Assembly: GCF_023701745.1 (NCBI RefSeq)
Contig: NZ_JAJOZB010000001.1
Span: 1,054,001-1,118,000 of the forward strand
Direction: 5' to 3'
DNA from: Streptomyces sp. RKAG293
GTDB taxonomy: Bacteria > Actinomycetota > Actinomycetes > Streptomycetales > Streptomycetaceae
Length of the DNA: 64,000 nucleotides
This document shows positions 36,258 to 45,533 of the stretch, one piece after another (within the stretch, counting starts at the first letter, position 1; each line of letters opens with the position of its first letter). The notes under the pieces are model-generated. The model searched no databases and had not been told where the DNA came from. It saw nothing but the letters and a program-made list of their open reading frames with translations. Made by a program: the position numbers and the translations under genes.

Positions 36258-37304
36258 ATGTTCGTAGACAGTCCCGCCCGAGCACCGGCGGCCGAGAGAG
36301 CCGCCCCCCGGCGGCGTGCCGCGACCCGCGCCGCCGGACTGCTCGCAGCGACCGGCGTCCTGGTGCTGATCGCCATCGCGAGCGTCGCGACCGGCGCCAA
36401 ACCGATCCCGCTCGACCAGGTCTGGCACGGGCTGTTCCACAGCACCGGCACGAGTACCGATGTCGTCGTCCGTGAACTGCGGGTGCCGCGCACCCTGCTC
36501 GGGCTGCTGGTCGGCGCCGGGCTCGGGCTGGCGGGCGCCGTCATGCAGGCGCTGACCCGCAACCCGCTGGCCGACCCCGGACTGCTCGGGGTCAACGCCG
36601 GCGCCTCGGCCGCCGTCGTCTCCGCCATCAGCTTCCTGGGCGTCACCTCGCTGACGGGGTACGTCTGGTTCGCCTTCCTCGGCGCCGCGGCCGTATCGGT
36701 CCTGGTGTACGCGCTCGGCGGCAGCCGGGGAGCGACCCCGGTGCGGCTGGCGCTGGCCGGCACCGCGCTCACCGCCGCGCTCTACGGCTATGTCAACGCC
36801 GTCGAACTGCTGGACACCGCGGCGCTCGACACCATGCGCTTCTGGACCGTCGGTTCGCTCGCGTCCGCCACCATGACCGTGGTCGCCCAGGTCGCGCCGT
36901 TCATCGGCGCCGGAGTGCTGCTCGCCCTCGCCCTGGCCCGCCCGCTCAACGCGATCGCCCTCGGCGACGACACCGCGCGGGCCCTGGGCGCCTCGCTGAC
37001 CCGGACCCGTGTGCTGGCGATGACCGCCATCACCCTGCTGTGCGGGGCGGCCACCGCCGCCTGCGGGCCGATCGTCTTCATCGGTCTGATGGTGCCGCAC
37101 ATCGTCCGCTCGATCACCGGCCCCGACCTGCGCTGGACGCTTCCGTACGCCGCGATCCTGTCGCCCGTCCTGCTGCTCGGCGCGGACATCGCCGGCCGGC
37201 TCGTCGCCCGGCCGGGCGAACTGCAGGCCGGCATCGTCACCGCCCTGATCGGCGGGCCCGTCTTCATCCACCTGGTACGCCGCCGAAGGATGGCCCAGCT
37301 GTGA
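36258..37304 (+). CDS. FecCD-family siderophore ABC permease, first subunit
   Basis: 348 residues with about nine to ten membrane helices. Family signatures include VRELRVPRTLLGLLVGAGLGLAGAVMQALTRNPLADPGLLGVNAGAS, LALAGTALTAALYGYV, FWTVGSLASATM and the ATPase-coupling GPIVFIGLMVPHIVR. The leader is basic and Ala-rich. The GTG of the next permease overlaps its stop by 4 nt. Confidence 0.94.
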   Translation: MFVDSPARAPAAERAAPRRRAATRAAGLLAATGVLVLIAIASVATGAKPIPLDQVWHGLFHSTGTSTDVVVRELRVPRTLLGLLVGAGLGLAGAVMQALTRNPLADPGLLGVNAGASAAVVSAISFLGVTSLTGYVWFAFLGAAAVSVLVYALGGSRGATPVRLALAGTALTAALYGYVNAVELLDTAALDTMRFWTVGSLASATMTVVAQVAPFIGAGVLLALALARPLNAIALGDDTARALGASLTRTRVLAMTAITLLCGAATAACGPIVFIGLMVPHIVRSITGPDLRWTLPYAAILSPVLLLGADIAGRLVARPGELQAGIVTALIGGPVFIHLVRRRRMAQL

Positions 37305-38335
37305 GAGGTTCCGTACTGCGCACCAAGGGCGGGCTGTCGGTCCGCCTCGACACCCGGGCCGCCGGTGTCGTCCTGCTGCTCGCCGCCCTGGCGGCGGTGC
37401 TCGCCGTGGCACTCATCGGCACCGGGGACTACCCGATGTCACCCGGCGAGGTGCTCAGCACCCTGACCGGCGGCGGCACCGCCGCCCAGGAGTTCATCGT
37501 CAACGACGTGCGGCTGCCGCGCGTCCTGGTCGGGCTGCTCGTCGGCGCCGCCCTGGGCATCGCGGGCGCGGTGTTCCAGAGCGTCTCCCGCAACCCCCTC
37601 GGCAGCCCCGACGTGATCGGTCTCGGCCAGGGCTCCGCCGCCGGCGCGCTCACCGTCATCGTGCTCTTCCACGGCGGGACGTACGCCGTCACGGGCGGGG
37701 CCTTCGCCGGGGCGCTGGCCACCGGGACCGCCGTCTATCTGCTGGCGTGGAAACGCGGCATCCATGGCTACCGCCTCGTGCTCGTCGGGATCGGCGCGGC
37801 GGCCGTGCTCGGCGCGGTCAACGGCTATCTGCTCACCCGGGCCGACTACGTCGACGCCGCCCGCGCCGTCGTCTGGCTGACCGGGTCGCTCGACGGCCGG
37901 GACTGGACCCAGGTCCGGCCGCTGCTCATCACCTGCGCGGTCCTCGTCCCCCTGGTGCTCGGCCGCGGCCGGGCGCTGCGCATGCTCGAGATGGGCGACG
38001 ACGCCGCGTACGCGCTGGGGGTCCGGGTGGAACGCACCCGGCTGGTGCTGATGCTCGCCGCCGTCCTGCTCACCGCGGCCGCCACCGCCGCCGCGGGCCC
38101 GGTGGCCTTCGTCGCCCTCACCGCGCCCCAGCTCGCCCGCCGGCTCACCCGCTCCGCCGGCCCCAACCTGCCGGCCGCCGCCTGCATGGGCGCCACCCTG
38201 CTGGTCGGCGCCGACTGGGCGGCCCAGCGGCTGTTCGGCGACCGTCTGCTGCCGGCCGGTGTGGTCACCGGGATGCTCGGCGGCGGCTATCTGCTGTGGC
38301 TGCTGGTCAACGAACGCAAGGCGGGCCGGATATGA
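37301..38335 (+). CDS. FecCD-family siderophore ABC permease, second subunit
   Basis: 344 residues. GTG at 37301 overlaps the previous stop. Signatures: VNDVRLPRVLVGLLVGAALGIAGAVFQSVSRNPLGSPDVIGLGQGSAAG, RLVLVGIGAAAVLGAVNGYLL, VWLTGSLDGRDWTQV and GPVAFVALTAPQLARRLTRSAGPNL (coupling helix). It pairs with the preceding permease as a heterodimeric channel. Confidence 0.94.
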   Translation: MRGSVLRTKGGLSVRLDTRAAGVVLLLAALAAVLAVALIGTGDYPMSPGEVLSTLTGGGTAAQEFIVNDVRLPRVLVGLLVGAALGIAGAVFQSVSRNPLGSPDVIGLGQGSAAGALTVIVLFHGGTYAVTGGAFAGALATGTAVYLLAWKRGIHGYRLVLVGIGAAAVLGAVNGYLLTRADYVDAARAVVWLTGSLDGRDWTQVRPLLITCAVLVPLVLGRGRALRMLEMGDDAAYALGVRVERTRLVLMLAAVLLTAAATAAAGPVAFVALTAPQLARRLTRSAGPNLPAAACMGATLLVGADWAAQRLFGDRLLPAGVVTGMLGGGYLLWLLVNERKAGRI

Positions 38336-39219
38336 CACCCCCGACGCACCCCGTCCACCGTCCCGCCGGGAAGGACCCCATGCAGCACCGTGCCGGAACC
38401 CCGCGGCTCACCGCCGAGGGCCTCACCCTCGCCTACGACGAGCGCGTCATCGCCGAGAACCTCTCGGTCGCGATCCCCGACGGCTCCTTCACCGTCATCG
38501 TCGGCCCGAACGCCTGCGGCAAGTCGACCCTGTTGCGCGCCCTGTCGCGGATGCTCAAACCCACGGCCGGTTCCGTGCTGCTCGACGGACAGGCGATCGG
38601 GTCGCTCCCCGCGAAGAAGGCCGCCCGGATCCTCGGGCTGCTCCCCCAGACCTCGGTCGCACCCGACGGCATCACCGTCGCCGATCTCGTCGCACGCGGC
38701 CGCTATCCGCACCAGGGGCTGCTGCGCCAGTGGTCGCGGGACGACGAACGCATCGTCGGGGAGTCGATGGCCGCCACCGCGGTCGCCGACCTCGCCGACC
38801 GCTATGTCGACGAGCTCTCCGGCGGTCAGCGCCAGCGCGTCTGGATCGCGATGGCGCTCGCCCAGCAGACCCCGCTGCTGCTGCTCGACGAGCCGACGAC
38901 GTACCTCGACATCCAGCACCAGATCGAGATCCTCGACCTCTGTGCCGATCTGCACGAACAGCAGGGCCGCACCCTCGTCGCCGTCCTCCACGACCTCAAC
39001 CACGCCGCCCGCTACGCCACGCACCTCATCGCGCTGCGGGACGGAAAGGTCGTGGCCGAGGGCGCACCGCGGGACATCGTCACCGCGGAACTGGTGGAAC
39101 GGGTCTTCGGGTTGCGCTGCCAGGTCATCGACGACCCCGAGACCGGTACCCCGCTCGTCGTCCCCGCCGCGCGCCGCACCCGTACGGCGGGTGCGGCGCC
39201 CGTGGCGGTGAGCGGCTGA
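38332..39219 (+). CDS. Siderophore ABC transporter ATP-binding protein (FecE-like)
   Basis: 295 residues; ATG at 38332 overlaps the permease stop, with an alternative ATG at 38380 nearer the conserved start. Walker A is GPNACGKST (Ala-Cys where Gly-Cys/Ser is usual), then the Q-loop LLPQTS, signature LSGGQRQRVWIAMALAQ, Walker B LLLLDEPTTYLD and H-loop LHDLNHAARYATH. It completes the import system FecB-SIP / FecC-FecD-FecE. Confidence 0.95.
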   Translation: MTPPTHPVHRPAGKDPMQHRAGTPRLTAEGLTLAYDERVIAENLSVAIPDGSFTVIVGPNACGKSTLLRALSRMLKPTAGSVLLDGQAIGSLPAKKAARILGLLPQTSVAPDGITVADLVARGRYPHQGLLRQWSRDDERIVGESMAATAVADLADRYVDELSGGQRQRVWIAMALAQQTPLLLLDEPTTYLDIQHQIEILDLCADLHEQQGRTLVAVLHDLNHAARYATHLIALRDGKVVAEGAPRDIVTAELVERVFGLRCQVIDDPETGTPLVVPAARRTRTAGAAPVAVSG

Positions 39220-39245
39220 GCCGGCGGGGGCCGGCCGGAGTGAGG

Positions 39246-40769
39246 TCACTCGTCCGCGACCCAGCTGCCGTGGAAGCCGAGCGGTACCCGTGCCGGCAGG
39301 TGGATGCGGGCGAGCGGCTTGCCGGTGAAGTCCTGCGCGGCCAGGATCACCAGGTCGGTGGCTCCGCGGTCCGGGTTGTGCACGTACGCCAGTGTGTAGC
39401 CGTCGTCCTCGGCCGCCGTCGGATGCGGATCGCAGCCGTGCCGCGGGACGAAGACCGCCTCACCGGCCGCCGCGCCCTGCGGCAGCCGGTGCACCTGTGA
39501 GGTGCCGCGGACCAGGTCCTGCTTGATCAGCGCGTTGCTGAAGGACTCGTCCGGCGGGACACCGTCGACCGTCTCGTAGGCCGTGAACATCTCGGCGGCC
39601 GCCGCCGAGTAGCCGTACCGGTGCCGCCGGGAGACCATCGTCTCGTTGACCCGGGGGAACTCCTGCGGCCGGTCGTCGAGCAGGGCGAACCGCACCTGGC
39701 CGTGCGCCAGGTCGATGGTCCACCGGTTCAGCGACGGGGTGCTGAACGACGAGGGACCGTCGGAGCCCCGTCCGTCGACGTAGAAGGGGGCCGGGTAGGT
39801 GGTGATGTCCACGACCACCGAATCGCCCTCGTCGTAGGCGTTGAGGGTGTGCGAGTGGAAGTAGGGCGGCACCTCGAACCAGCGGATCCGCCCGCCGTCC
39901 CGCGGCAGCACCCCGACCCGTGACGGGTGGTCGTCGTTCCAGATGTACGGCACCAGCTTGCCCGCCTCGGCGGCCACCGGATCGAACGTGACGGGGATGT
40001 CGAAGATGATCACGTACTTCCTGGTGAGCGCGAAGTCGTGCATCATCGGGCTGTCCGCCACCGGGATCCTGGTGGTCCTGACCACCCGCCCCGCGTGGTC
40101 GACCACGAGATGCCGGATGTGGTCCCACGTCGGGTAGTAGGTGACGGCGTGCAGCTCACCGGCGTGGGCGTCGTACTTGGTGTGCGCGGTGTAGGGGCCG
40201 TTCAGCGTCCCGCCGAAGTCGTACGTGCCGACGGTGTTCAGTTCCTCGTCGAGCTCGTAGGGCAGCGGCCCGCTCTCCTGCAGCGCCAGGACGCGGCCCT
40301 TGTGCGCGATCACATGGGTGTTGTTCGCGAAGTCGTTCTCCGGCACCGGACCGTGGTAGGGCTCGCCCAGCTTCCTGGCCACACCGGACGAACGGATCCA
40401 GCGGTTGCGGTACCACTCGGCGCGGCCGTCGCGCAGCCGGACACCGTGCACCATGCCCTCGCCGAGCATGAAGTGGTGCGCCCGGTGGTCCTCGAGACCC
40501 AGCACGTTCGGGCCGTTCCGCAGATAGCGGCCGTTCAGTTCGCGGGGGATGCGGCCGGTGACCGGCAGATCGAACGCCGTCACCTCCTTCGTCACCGGTG
40601 CGAAGGCCCCCTGAAGGAACGGAAAGCCGCTGCCGCCCGCCGGTGTCCGTGTCGCCGCGCCCGCCAACGTCAGACCGGCGGAGCCACCGCCCACCAGCTG
40701 CGCCGCGAACCCTCCCGCCGCCACGATCGCCGCGCTGCGTACTACGTCCCGTCGCGTGTGACCCTTCAT
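39246..40769 (-). CDS. Tat-exported carotenoid oxygenase family protein
   Basis: 507 residues of the carotenoid-cleavage/lignostilbene dioxygenase (RPE65) family. A twin-arginine-type leader (HTRRDVVRSAAIVAAGGFAAQL) marks it as secreted or membrane-anchored, unusual for this cytosolic family. Core landmarks: VTGRIPRELNGRYLRNGPNVLGLEDHRAHHFMLGEGMVHGVRLRDGRAEWYRNRW, YTAHTKYDAHAGELHAV, MMHDFALTRKYVIIFDIP, PYFHSHTLNAYDEGD and the terminal LGFHGSWV; the four His that bind Fe(II) lie in these blocks. Start at 40769 has GGGGAG upstream. Confidence 0.92.
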   Translation of the reverse strand: MKGHTRRDVVRSAAIVAAGGFAAQLVGGGSAGLTLAGAATRTPAGGSGFPFLQGAFAPVTKEVTAFDLPVTGRIPRELNGRYLRNGPNVLGLEDHRAHHFMLGEGMVHGVRLRDGRAEWYRNRWIRSSGVARKLGEPYHGPVPENDFANNTHVIAHKGRVLALQESGPLPYELDEELNTVGTYDFGGTLNGPYTAHTKYDAHAGELHAVTYYPTWDHIRHLVVDHAGRVVRTTRIPVADSPMMHDFALTRKYVIIFDIPVTFDPVAAEAGKLVPYIWNDDHPSRVGVLPRDGGRIRWFEVPPYFHSHTLNAYDEGDSVVVDITTYPAPFYVDGRGSDGPSSFSTPSLNRWTIDLAHGQVRFALLDDRPQEFPRVNETMVSRRHRYGYSAAAAEMFTAYETVDGVPPDESFSNALIKQDLVRGTSQVHRLPQGAAAGEAVFVPRHGCDPHPTAAEDDGYTLAYVHNPDRGATDLVILAAQDFTGKPLARIHLPARVPLGFHGSWVADE

Positions 40770-40927
40770 CGCCGAACTCCCCGTGCTCGCTGGTACTTGC
40801 TGACATGCACGAGTCTGTGACAGGAAGACGGCCAGGTCAGTGGGGTTGGGCACCCGGCGATGGTGGTGCCAGACCCCCTATCGGCGAGTGCCCTCCCGCC
40901 CCCGCGTCGGGCGGCGGACGCGGCCTC

Positions 40928-41722
40928 TCAGCCGGCCCGGCCCGGTGAGACGGCCGCCCGGGACCGTGTCCGCTGGGGCGCGGCATCGGCCGGCTGCAGC
41001 GGCCGGGTGCCCAGGATGTCGGCGACGACGTCCGTGGACGACCGCATGACATCGGCGATGAACCGGCGCCGCGGCATGCCGAGATGGCGCAGCGCCGGAC
41101 CGTGGTCCCAGGCGACGACGACGGTGGCACCGAGCAGCAGCAGTCGCCAGCCGGTCATCACAAGGACGCGCAGCACCCCGGGCAGTGCGCCGAGTGCCTC
41201 CCGCAGCCGCAGGCAGTGGAAGGGGACGTGCCGGCGCTCGTCCGCCAGGATCCGCGCCGCGACCTCGCTGACCAGCGGGTCCCCCGTGCCCTCGCTGACG
41301 GCCCGGTAGTACCGCAGGGCCACCACCTCGGCGATCATCAGGACCAGCAGTTCGAGTCTCAGGCCCAGCAGTCTGCGCAGCCGGACGAAGACCGAGTCGC
41401 TCCAGTGGGCCGCGATGGTCGGCATCCCGCCCGCGCCGAGCAGCAGCGACAGCAGTCGCGCGTGGTTCTGCTCCTCCGCCACGAACAGCCGGACCGCCGC
41501 GGCGTAGTCGCGGTCCCCGGCCTCGTCGGCCTTGCGGATCAGATTCGCCCCGTCGCCGTCCTCGCCGACCTGGAAGCGCTGCAGGCTGCGCGCGAGCGGC
41601 CGCGCCAGGCTCGCGCCGCCCGCCCAGTCAGGTTCGCCCTGTGCGCGCCGGTGCTCGATCTCGGCCTCGAATCCCCGTGTCCAGCCGGCGAATGTGGTCA
41701 CGCTCATGCTGCCCCCGCTCAT
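40928..41722 (-). CDS. Ferritin-like diiron domain membrane-associated protein
   Basis: Up to 264 residues. Two ExxH helices, FVAEEQNHARLLSLLLG and RILADERRHVPFHCLRLREAL, with a further Glu in IAEVVALRYYRAV, fit a four-helix ferritin-like diiron site. A hydrophobic helix (VLRVLVMTGWRLLLLGATVVVAW) near residue 185 predicts membrane attachment. ATG at 41707 is an alternative, five codons downstream. Substrate unknown. An operator-like palindrome lies 36-49 bp upstream of the start. Confidence 0.82.
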   Translation of the reverse strand: MSGGSMSVTTFAGWTRGFEAEIEHRRAQGEPDWAGGASLARPLARSLQRFQVGEDGDGANLIRKADEAGDRDYAAAVRLFVAEEQNHARLLSLLLGAGGMPTIAAHWSDSVFVRLRRLLGLRLELLVLMIAEVVALRYYRAVSEGTGDPLVSEVAARILADERRHVPFHCLRLREALGALPGVLRVLVMTGWRLLLLGATVVVAWDHGPALRHLGMPRRRFIADVMRSSTDVVADILGTRPLQPADAAPQRTRSRAAVSPGRAG

Positions 41723-41757
41723 GCGTCATCTCTGGTGCGATGGCGAAGAACATAACA

Positions 41758-41771
41758 TTGAACGTGTTCAA
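41758..41771. promoter_or_regulatory. Palindrome TTGAACGTGTTCAA upstream of the ferritin-like gene
   Basis: Perfect 6-bp arms around GT, AT-rich against the local background, 36 bp upstream of the ferritin-like gene start. It resembles TetR-family operators. No regulator gene is adjacent. Confidence 0.5.
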
Positions 41772-42000
41772 AACCTATGGCGGACCGAAACGGGCGCGCA
41801 GGAGAAAGGGTGCTGCGGCGGCCGGCGGCCGTCCGCCGAAGAGGGGCGGGCGGGTGGACCACACCCCCGTGTTGGTCCCCCCGCCGGCCTGCCGACCCGT
41901 CCCCCGTTGGCCTGAAACGGTTGCTCGGTCGGCGATGCCCAGCCTCATTGAGGGGGGTGGAGGCCGCAACTCCTTCAAGCACCTTCGAAGTGAGACGCGG
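41772..42000. other. Gene-free stretch before the GH92 terminator
   Basis: Frames here show no ribosome binding site or recognisable protein. Nothing else is seen apart from the flanking palindrome and hairpin. Confidence 0.5.
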
Positions 42001-42038
42001 CCGAGCCCCCGGTCGTCGACCGACGACCGGGGGCTCGG
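42001..42038 (-). terminator. Very strong hairpin terminator of the GH92 gene
   Basis: CCGAGCCCCCGGTCGTCG and its exact 18-base complement are separated by only AC, 12 bp beyond the GH92 stop on the minus strand. Confidence 0.9.
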
Positions 42039-42050
42039 AAGGGCGGGTGA

Positions 42051-45000
42051 TCAGCTGCCGTAGACCTCGAATTCATAGATCCGGGCGGCGGTGTCGGTGT
42101 TCTGGGTGGGCGTGATGACGGCGAGACGGGCGTAGCGGGCGGTGGCGTTGAACGGGTTGCTGGTGACGTCGGAGGTGTTGCCGCGCACCTGGGCCACCGT
42201 GGTCCAGGTGGTGCCGTCCGGGGAGACCTGCAGATCGAAGTCCTTGGTGTCCCAGCCGGCCGACTCCCCGCCGGCGCCGGCGTGCCGCACGGTGATCGAG
42301 CTGAGCGCGTGCGATCCGCCGAGGTCGACCTGGAGGGTCTTGGTTCCGGCGGCGCCCGAGCACCACTTGTCGGTGTTGCCTCCGGAGACGCTGCCGTTGA
42401 CCGCCTTGTCAGGTGTCTCGGTGGTGGTACAGGAGGCGGACCCGGTGGCGGGCCGGTTCAGCGCCAGGTTGGCCGGGCCACTGCTGCCGCCCCCGTAGAC
42501 CTCCAGTTCGTAGATCCGCACGGCGGTGGCTCCGCTGTTGCCGGGTGAGGTGACGGCGAGTTTGACGTAGCGGGCCTGCCGGGCGGCGATGGTGTTGTAC
42601 GTCCTGCTGGACCGGGAACCGGTGACGGTCGTCGCGGTGGACCACGTCGTGCCGTCGGTGCTGGTCTGGATCTGGTAGGCACCGGTGTTCCAGGCGGTGT
42701 TCTCGCCGCCCAGTCCGGCGTGCTCGAGGACGAACGAGGAGACCGTCTGCACTGACCCGAGGTCGACCTGCATCGCCGGGCCCGTCGAGTTCGTGCACCA
42801 CTTGCTGTTGTTCTTCAGCGTGCCGTCGACGGCCTTGTCCGCCGACTCCGCCGCCGCGCAGGGGGTCGAGGCGGTGGTCACCGGCTTGCCCTGGGCGAGG
42901 TTCGCGCCCAGTTCGGGAGCGGCCGGGACCGAGGTCCCGCCGTCCTGGAAGGACGGCGGCGCGTCGTTGGCGCCGGTGCCCCAGGTGGCGCTCGGCGTTC
43001 CGCCCATCGTGTAGTTCAGCGTGCCGCCGCCCGCCACGTCCGGATACCGCAGGTAGTTGTGGCTGGTGGAGGTGCCGTTGACGCTCAGACCCTGGACGTA
43101 GTTGCCCGAGCCCGAGGAGTTGATGGTGATGTCCCCGGCGGCCCGCTGGATCGTGATGGAGGGGAACGTCGGGCCGTGCACGGCGAGCGTGTCGGCGCCG
43201 GGGGTGGCCGGGTACATGCCGAGCGCCGCCCAGACGTACCAGGCGGAGGTCGCGCCCAGGTCGTCGTTGCCGGGCAGTCCGCCCGGTCCGGTGGTGAACG
43301 ACTCGGTCATCACCTTGCGCACCGCGTCCGAGGCGCCGGACGGGTGACGGGCGTAGTCGTACGCCCACGGCACCCCGTGTTCCGGCTCGTTGCCGATGTA
43401 GTAGTACGGCCGGCTCTGCCCGGCGTTGACCTCGGTGAAGTGGTGGTCCAGGCGCTGCACGGCGGTCTGCCGGCCGCCCATCGAGTTGATGAGGTCGGCG
43501 AAGTCGTAGGTGACCATCCAGGTGTACTGGGCCGCGTTGCCCTCGGTGAAGGTGGACTGGCTGGCCGGGTCGAGGGGCCAGGGCCAGCTGCCGTCGCTGT
43601 TGCGCGGGTGCACGAACCCGGACTCGGCGTTGAACGTGTTGCGCCACCACTGGGCGCGCGTCATGTGCGTGTTGTAGCTCGTCGTGTTGCCCAGCGACTT
43701 GGCGAACTGCGCCGTCGCGAAGTCGGAGGCCGAGTACTCCAGTGAGTCCGACGGGTCGCCGTTGATGTAGTGCAGGCTGGTGAACGTGGACTGCCGGCCG
43801 CGGATCGCGGTGCCCTGGGCGGTGCCGCCGTTGGAGGACTTCTCCATCAGCGTCAGCGCGGCGGCGGTGTCGAAGTCACGGGCGCCGAAGGCGTACATGC
43901 TGCTCACGATGATGGGTCCTGGATCGCCCGTCATCACGAAGTCCTCGTTGGTCTGCTGCGACCACTTGGGCAGCAGCCCGCCCTGCTGGCCGTCGAGGAC
44001 CATCGACTTGGCGATGTCACTCGCCTCGGTCGGCGCGATCAGCGCGATGAGGGCGGCCCAGGAACGGTAGATGTCCCAGCCGGAGTAGTTCTGGTACACG
44101 GGGTGGGCGGAGTTGTGCACCGCCCCGTCGAAGCCGCGGTAGTCCCCGTTGACGTCGCTGGAGACGTTCGGGCTCTGGAAGACGTGGTAGAGCGAGGTGT
44201 AGAACTTCTGCAGTTCGGTGGCGCCGCCGCTGGAGACCTGGACCCGGTTGAGGATCTGGTTCCAGGAGGTGTCCGCCGCGGTCCGTACGGCGTTGAAGTC
44301 CCAGCCGTTGTTCTCCGTGGTGAGGTTGGTCTTCGCGTTGGCGACGCTGACGTAGGACAGGGCGACCTTGAACTGGACGTTCTGACTGGCCGTGGTGTCG
44401 AAGGTGACGTAGGCGCCGGTGTTGGTGCCGTTCGCGCTCGCCGAGCCGGCCGTGACCGTGCCGCCGCTCCAGGTGCCGAAGCCGGTGGGGGCCTTGTCGA
44501 AGCGGATGTCGAAGAAGATCTGGTACGTCTTCGACGAGCCGCAGAACCCGCCGGCGGTGACGCTGCCGGTGACTTCCGAGCCGCTGATCTGGACCGAGCC
44601 GCTGCGGTTGCCGGTGGCGCTGCGGCTGGTGTTGATCAGCAGCCGGGACGTGGTGCCCGCGGGGTAGGCGAGCTTGCCCATGCCGGTGCGCGTGGTCGCG
44701 GTCAGCTCGACGTTGGTGGCGTACTTGTCCAGCCGGTTCTTGTAGTAGCCGGGCGCCGCGGCCTCGTTCGCCTTGGTGTAGCCGGACGCGTAGCTGGTCC
44801 AGCTGGTGCCGGGCGAGGCGCCCAGCGCGCCGGTGACCGGGAGGATCGGGAGGTCCTCGTTGTTCGAGCAGCCCGCACCGTCGAAGTGGGTGGCGCTGAA
44901 GTCCTCGATGGTGGTGTCCGAGGCGCGGTAGCCGGACGGTGAGGCGGTCGGGGTGTCCGGGCTCAGCTGGACGCCGCCGAACGGGACCACCGCGCCCGGA

Positions 45001-45254
45001 TAGGTGCTTCCGCCGGCGCCGCCCGGCACCGGGTTGGGCGCGGTGCTGTCGTCGGTGCCGATGAACGGGTCGACGTACTGGGTCGGGTTCGACACGGCGG
45101 CGTGCGCCGGGGGCGAGGCGAACGCGACCGCGCCGACCGCGGTCAGCAGCAGGCAGGAGAAGGCCACACCGAGTCTCAGCAGCGGGGTCGCCCGTTCGGG
45201 TGGTGGACTGACGCCCGGGGCAGCACAGTGCCGGACGTAATGCGATCGGAGCAC
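42051..45254 (-). CDS. Secreted GH92 alpha-mannosidase with two C-terminal discoidin/CBM32-type domains
   Basis: 1067 residues. A signal peptide (RLGVAFSCLLLTAVGAVAFA...AHAAVS) ends near residue 53. The GH92 part opens VDPFIGTDDS and TYPGAVVPFGGVQLSPDT, has FDIRFDKAP and FKVALSYVSV in the N-terminal beta domain, and in the (alpha/alpha)6 barrel GGLLPKWSQQTNEDFVMTGDP, NEPEHGVPWAYDYA and GNDDLGATSAWYVWAALGMYP. From about residue 790 two repeats of a discoidin-like fold follow (NLAQGKPVTTAST... and NLALNRPATGSAS..., each with KAVDG/KAVNGS and WCTN/WCSG). GTG at 45254 has AAGGTGG upstream. It is calcium-dependent and releases mannose, presumably for the adjacent transporter. Confidence 0.93.
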   Translation of the reverse strand: MLRSHYVRHCAAPGVSPPPERATPLLRLGVAFSCLLLTAVGAVAFASPPAHAAVSNPTQYVDPFIGTDDSTAPNPVPGGAGGSTYPGAVVPFGGVQLSPDTPTASPSGYRASDTTIEDFSATHFDGAGCSNNEDLPILPVTGALGASPGTSWTSYASGYTKANEAAAPGYYKNRLDKYATNVELTATTRTGMGKLAYPAGTTSRLLINTSRSATGNRSGSVQISGSEVTGSVTAGGFCGSSKTYQIFFDIRFDKAPTGFGTWSGGTVTAGSASANGTNTGAYVTFDTTASQNVQFKVALSYVSVANAKTNLTTENNGWDFNAVRTAADTSWNQILNRVQVSSGGATELQKFYTSLYHVFQSPNVSSDVNGDYRGFDGAVHNSAHPVYQNYSGWDIYRSWAALIALIAPTEASDIAKSMVLDGQQGGLLPKWSQQTNEDFVMTGDPGPIIVSSMYAFGARDFDTAAALTLMEKSSNGGTAQGTAIRGRQSTFTSLHYINGDPSDSLEYSASDFATAQFAKSLGNTTSYNTHMTRAQWWRNTFNAESGFVHPRNSDGSWPWPLDPASQSTFTEGNAAQYTWMVTYDFADLINSMGGRQTAVQRLDHHFTEVNAGQSRPYYYIGNEPEHGVPWAYDYARHPSGASDAVRKVMTESFTTGPGGLPGNDDLGATSAWYVWAALGMYPATPGADTLAVHGPTFPSITIQRAAGDITINSSGSGNYVQGLSVNGTSTSHNYLRYPDVAGGGTLNYTMGGTPSATWGTGANDAPPSFQDGGTSVPAAPELGANLAQGKPVTTASTPCAAAESADKAVDGTLKNNSKWCTNSTGPAMQVDLGSVQTVSSFVLEHAGLGGENTAWNTGAYQIQTSTDGTTWSTATTVTGSRSSRTYNTIAARQARYVKLAVTSPGNSGATAVRIYELEVYGGGSSGPANLALNRPATGSASCTTTETPDKAVNGSVSGGNTDKWCSGAAGTKTLQVDLGGSHALSSITVRHAGAGGESAGWDTKDFDLQVSPDGTTWTTVAQVRGNTSDVTSNPFNATARYARLAVITPTQNTDTAARIYEFEVYGS

Positions 45255-45334
45255 GGAGAACCACCTTGTCGTGGGGGAGGCCGCGGGCCGCGGGGCCGGC
45301 GTCCTGAAGGCACGGAGGATGCTCGAAGTGCATG

Positions 45335-45346
45335 TGAACGTTATCA
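45335..45346. promoter_or_regulatory. LacI-type operator upstream of GH92
   Basis: TGAACGTTATCA centred on AACGTT (45337-45342), 81-92 bp upstream of the GH92 start. It shares its core with the sites at 45500 and 48554, consistent with control by the LacI gene at 48671. Confidence 0.68.
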
Positions 45347-45499
45347 ATCGAAACAGGATTCTTGACGTGTCCCTGATTCCCTGTCAAGAGTGCTCACTGC
45401 GCCGAGAATCGCGAAATTGTCCGGACCTGGGCGGCTAAAACGTACCTGTGCGCAGAGTATTGACACGACATCAGGTCACCTCCACAATCCGGGAATCGC

Positions 45500-45513
45500 T
45501 GAGAACGTTACCA
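45500..45513. promoter_or_regulatory. LacI-type operator upstream of the sugar ABC operon
   Basis: TGAGAACGTTACCA around AACGTT (45504-45509), 21 bp before the ATPase ATG, a position suited to repression. Confidence 0.72.
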
Positions 45514-45533
45514 AGGCCCGGGGAGGCTTCTCG

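Noticed and set aside
41777..42115. Plus-strand frame in the gap before the GH92 terminator
   Set aside because: Arg/Pro-rich, no ribosome binding site, and it runs through the perfect terminator hairpin.
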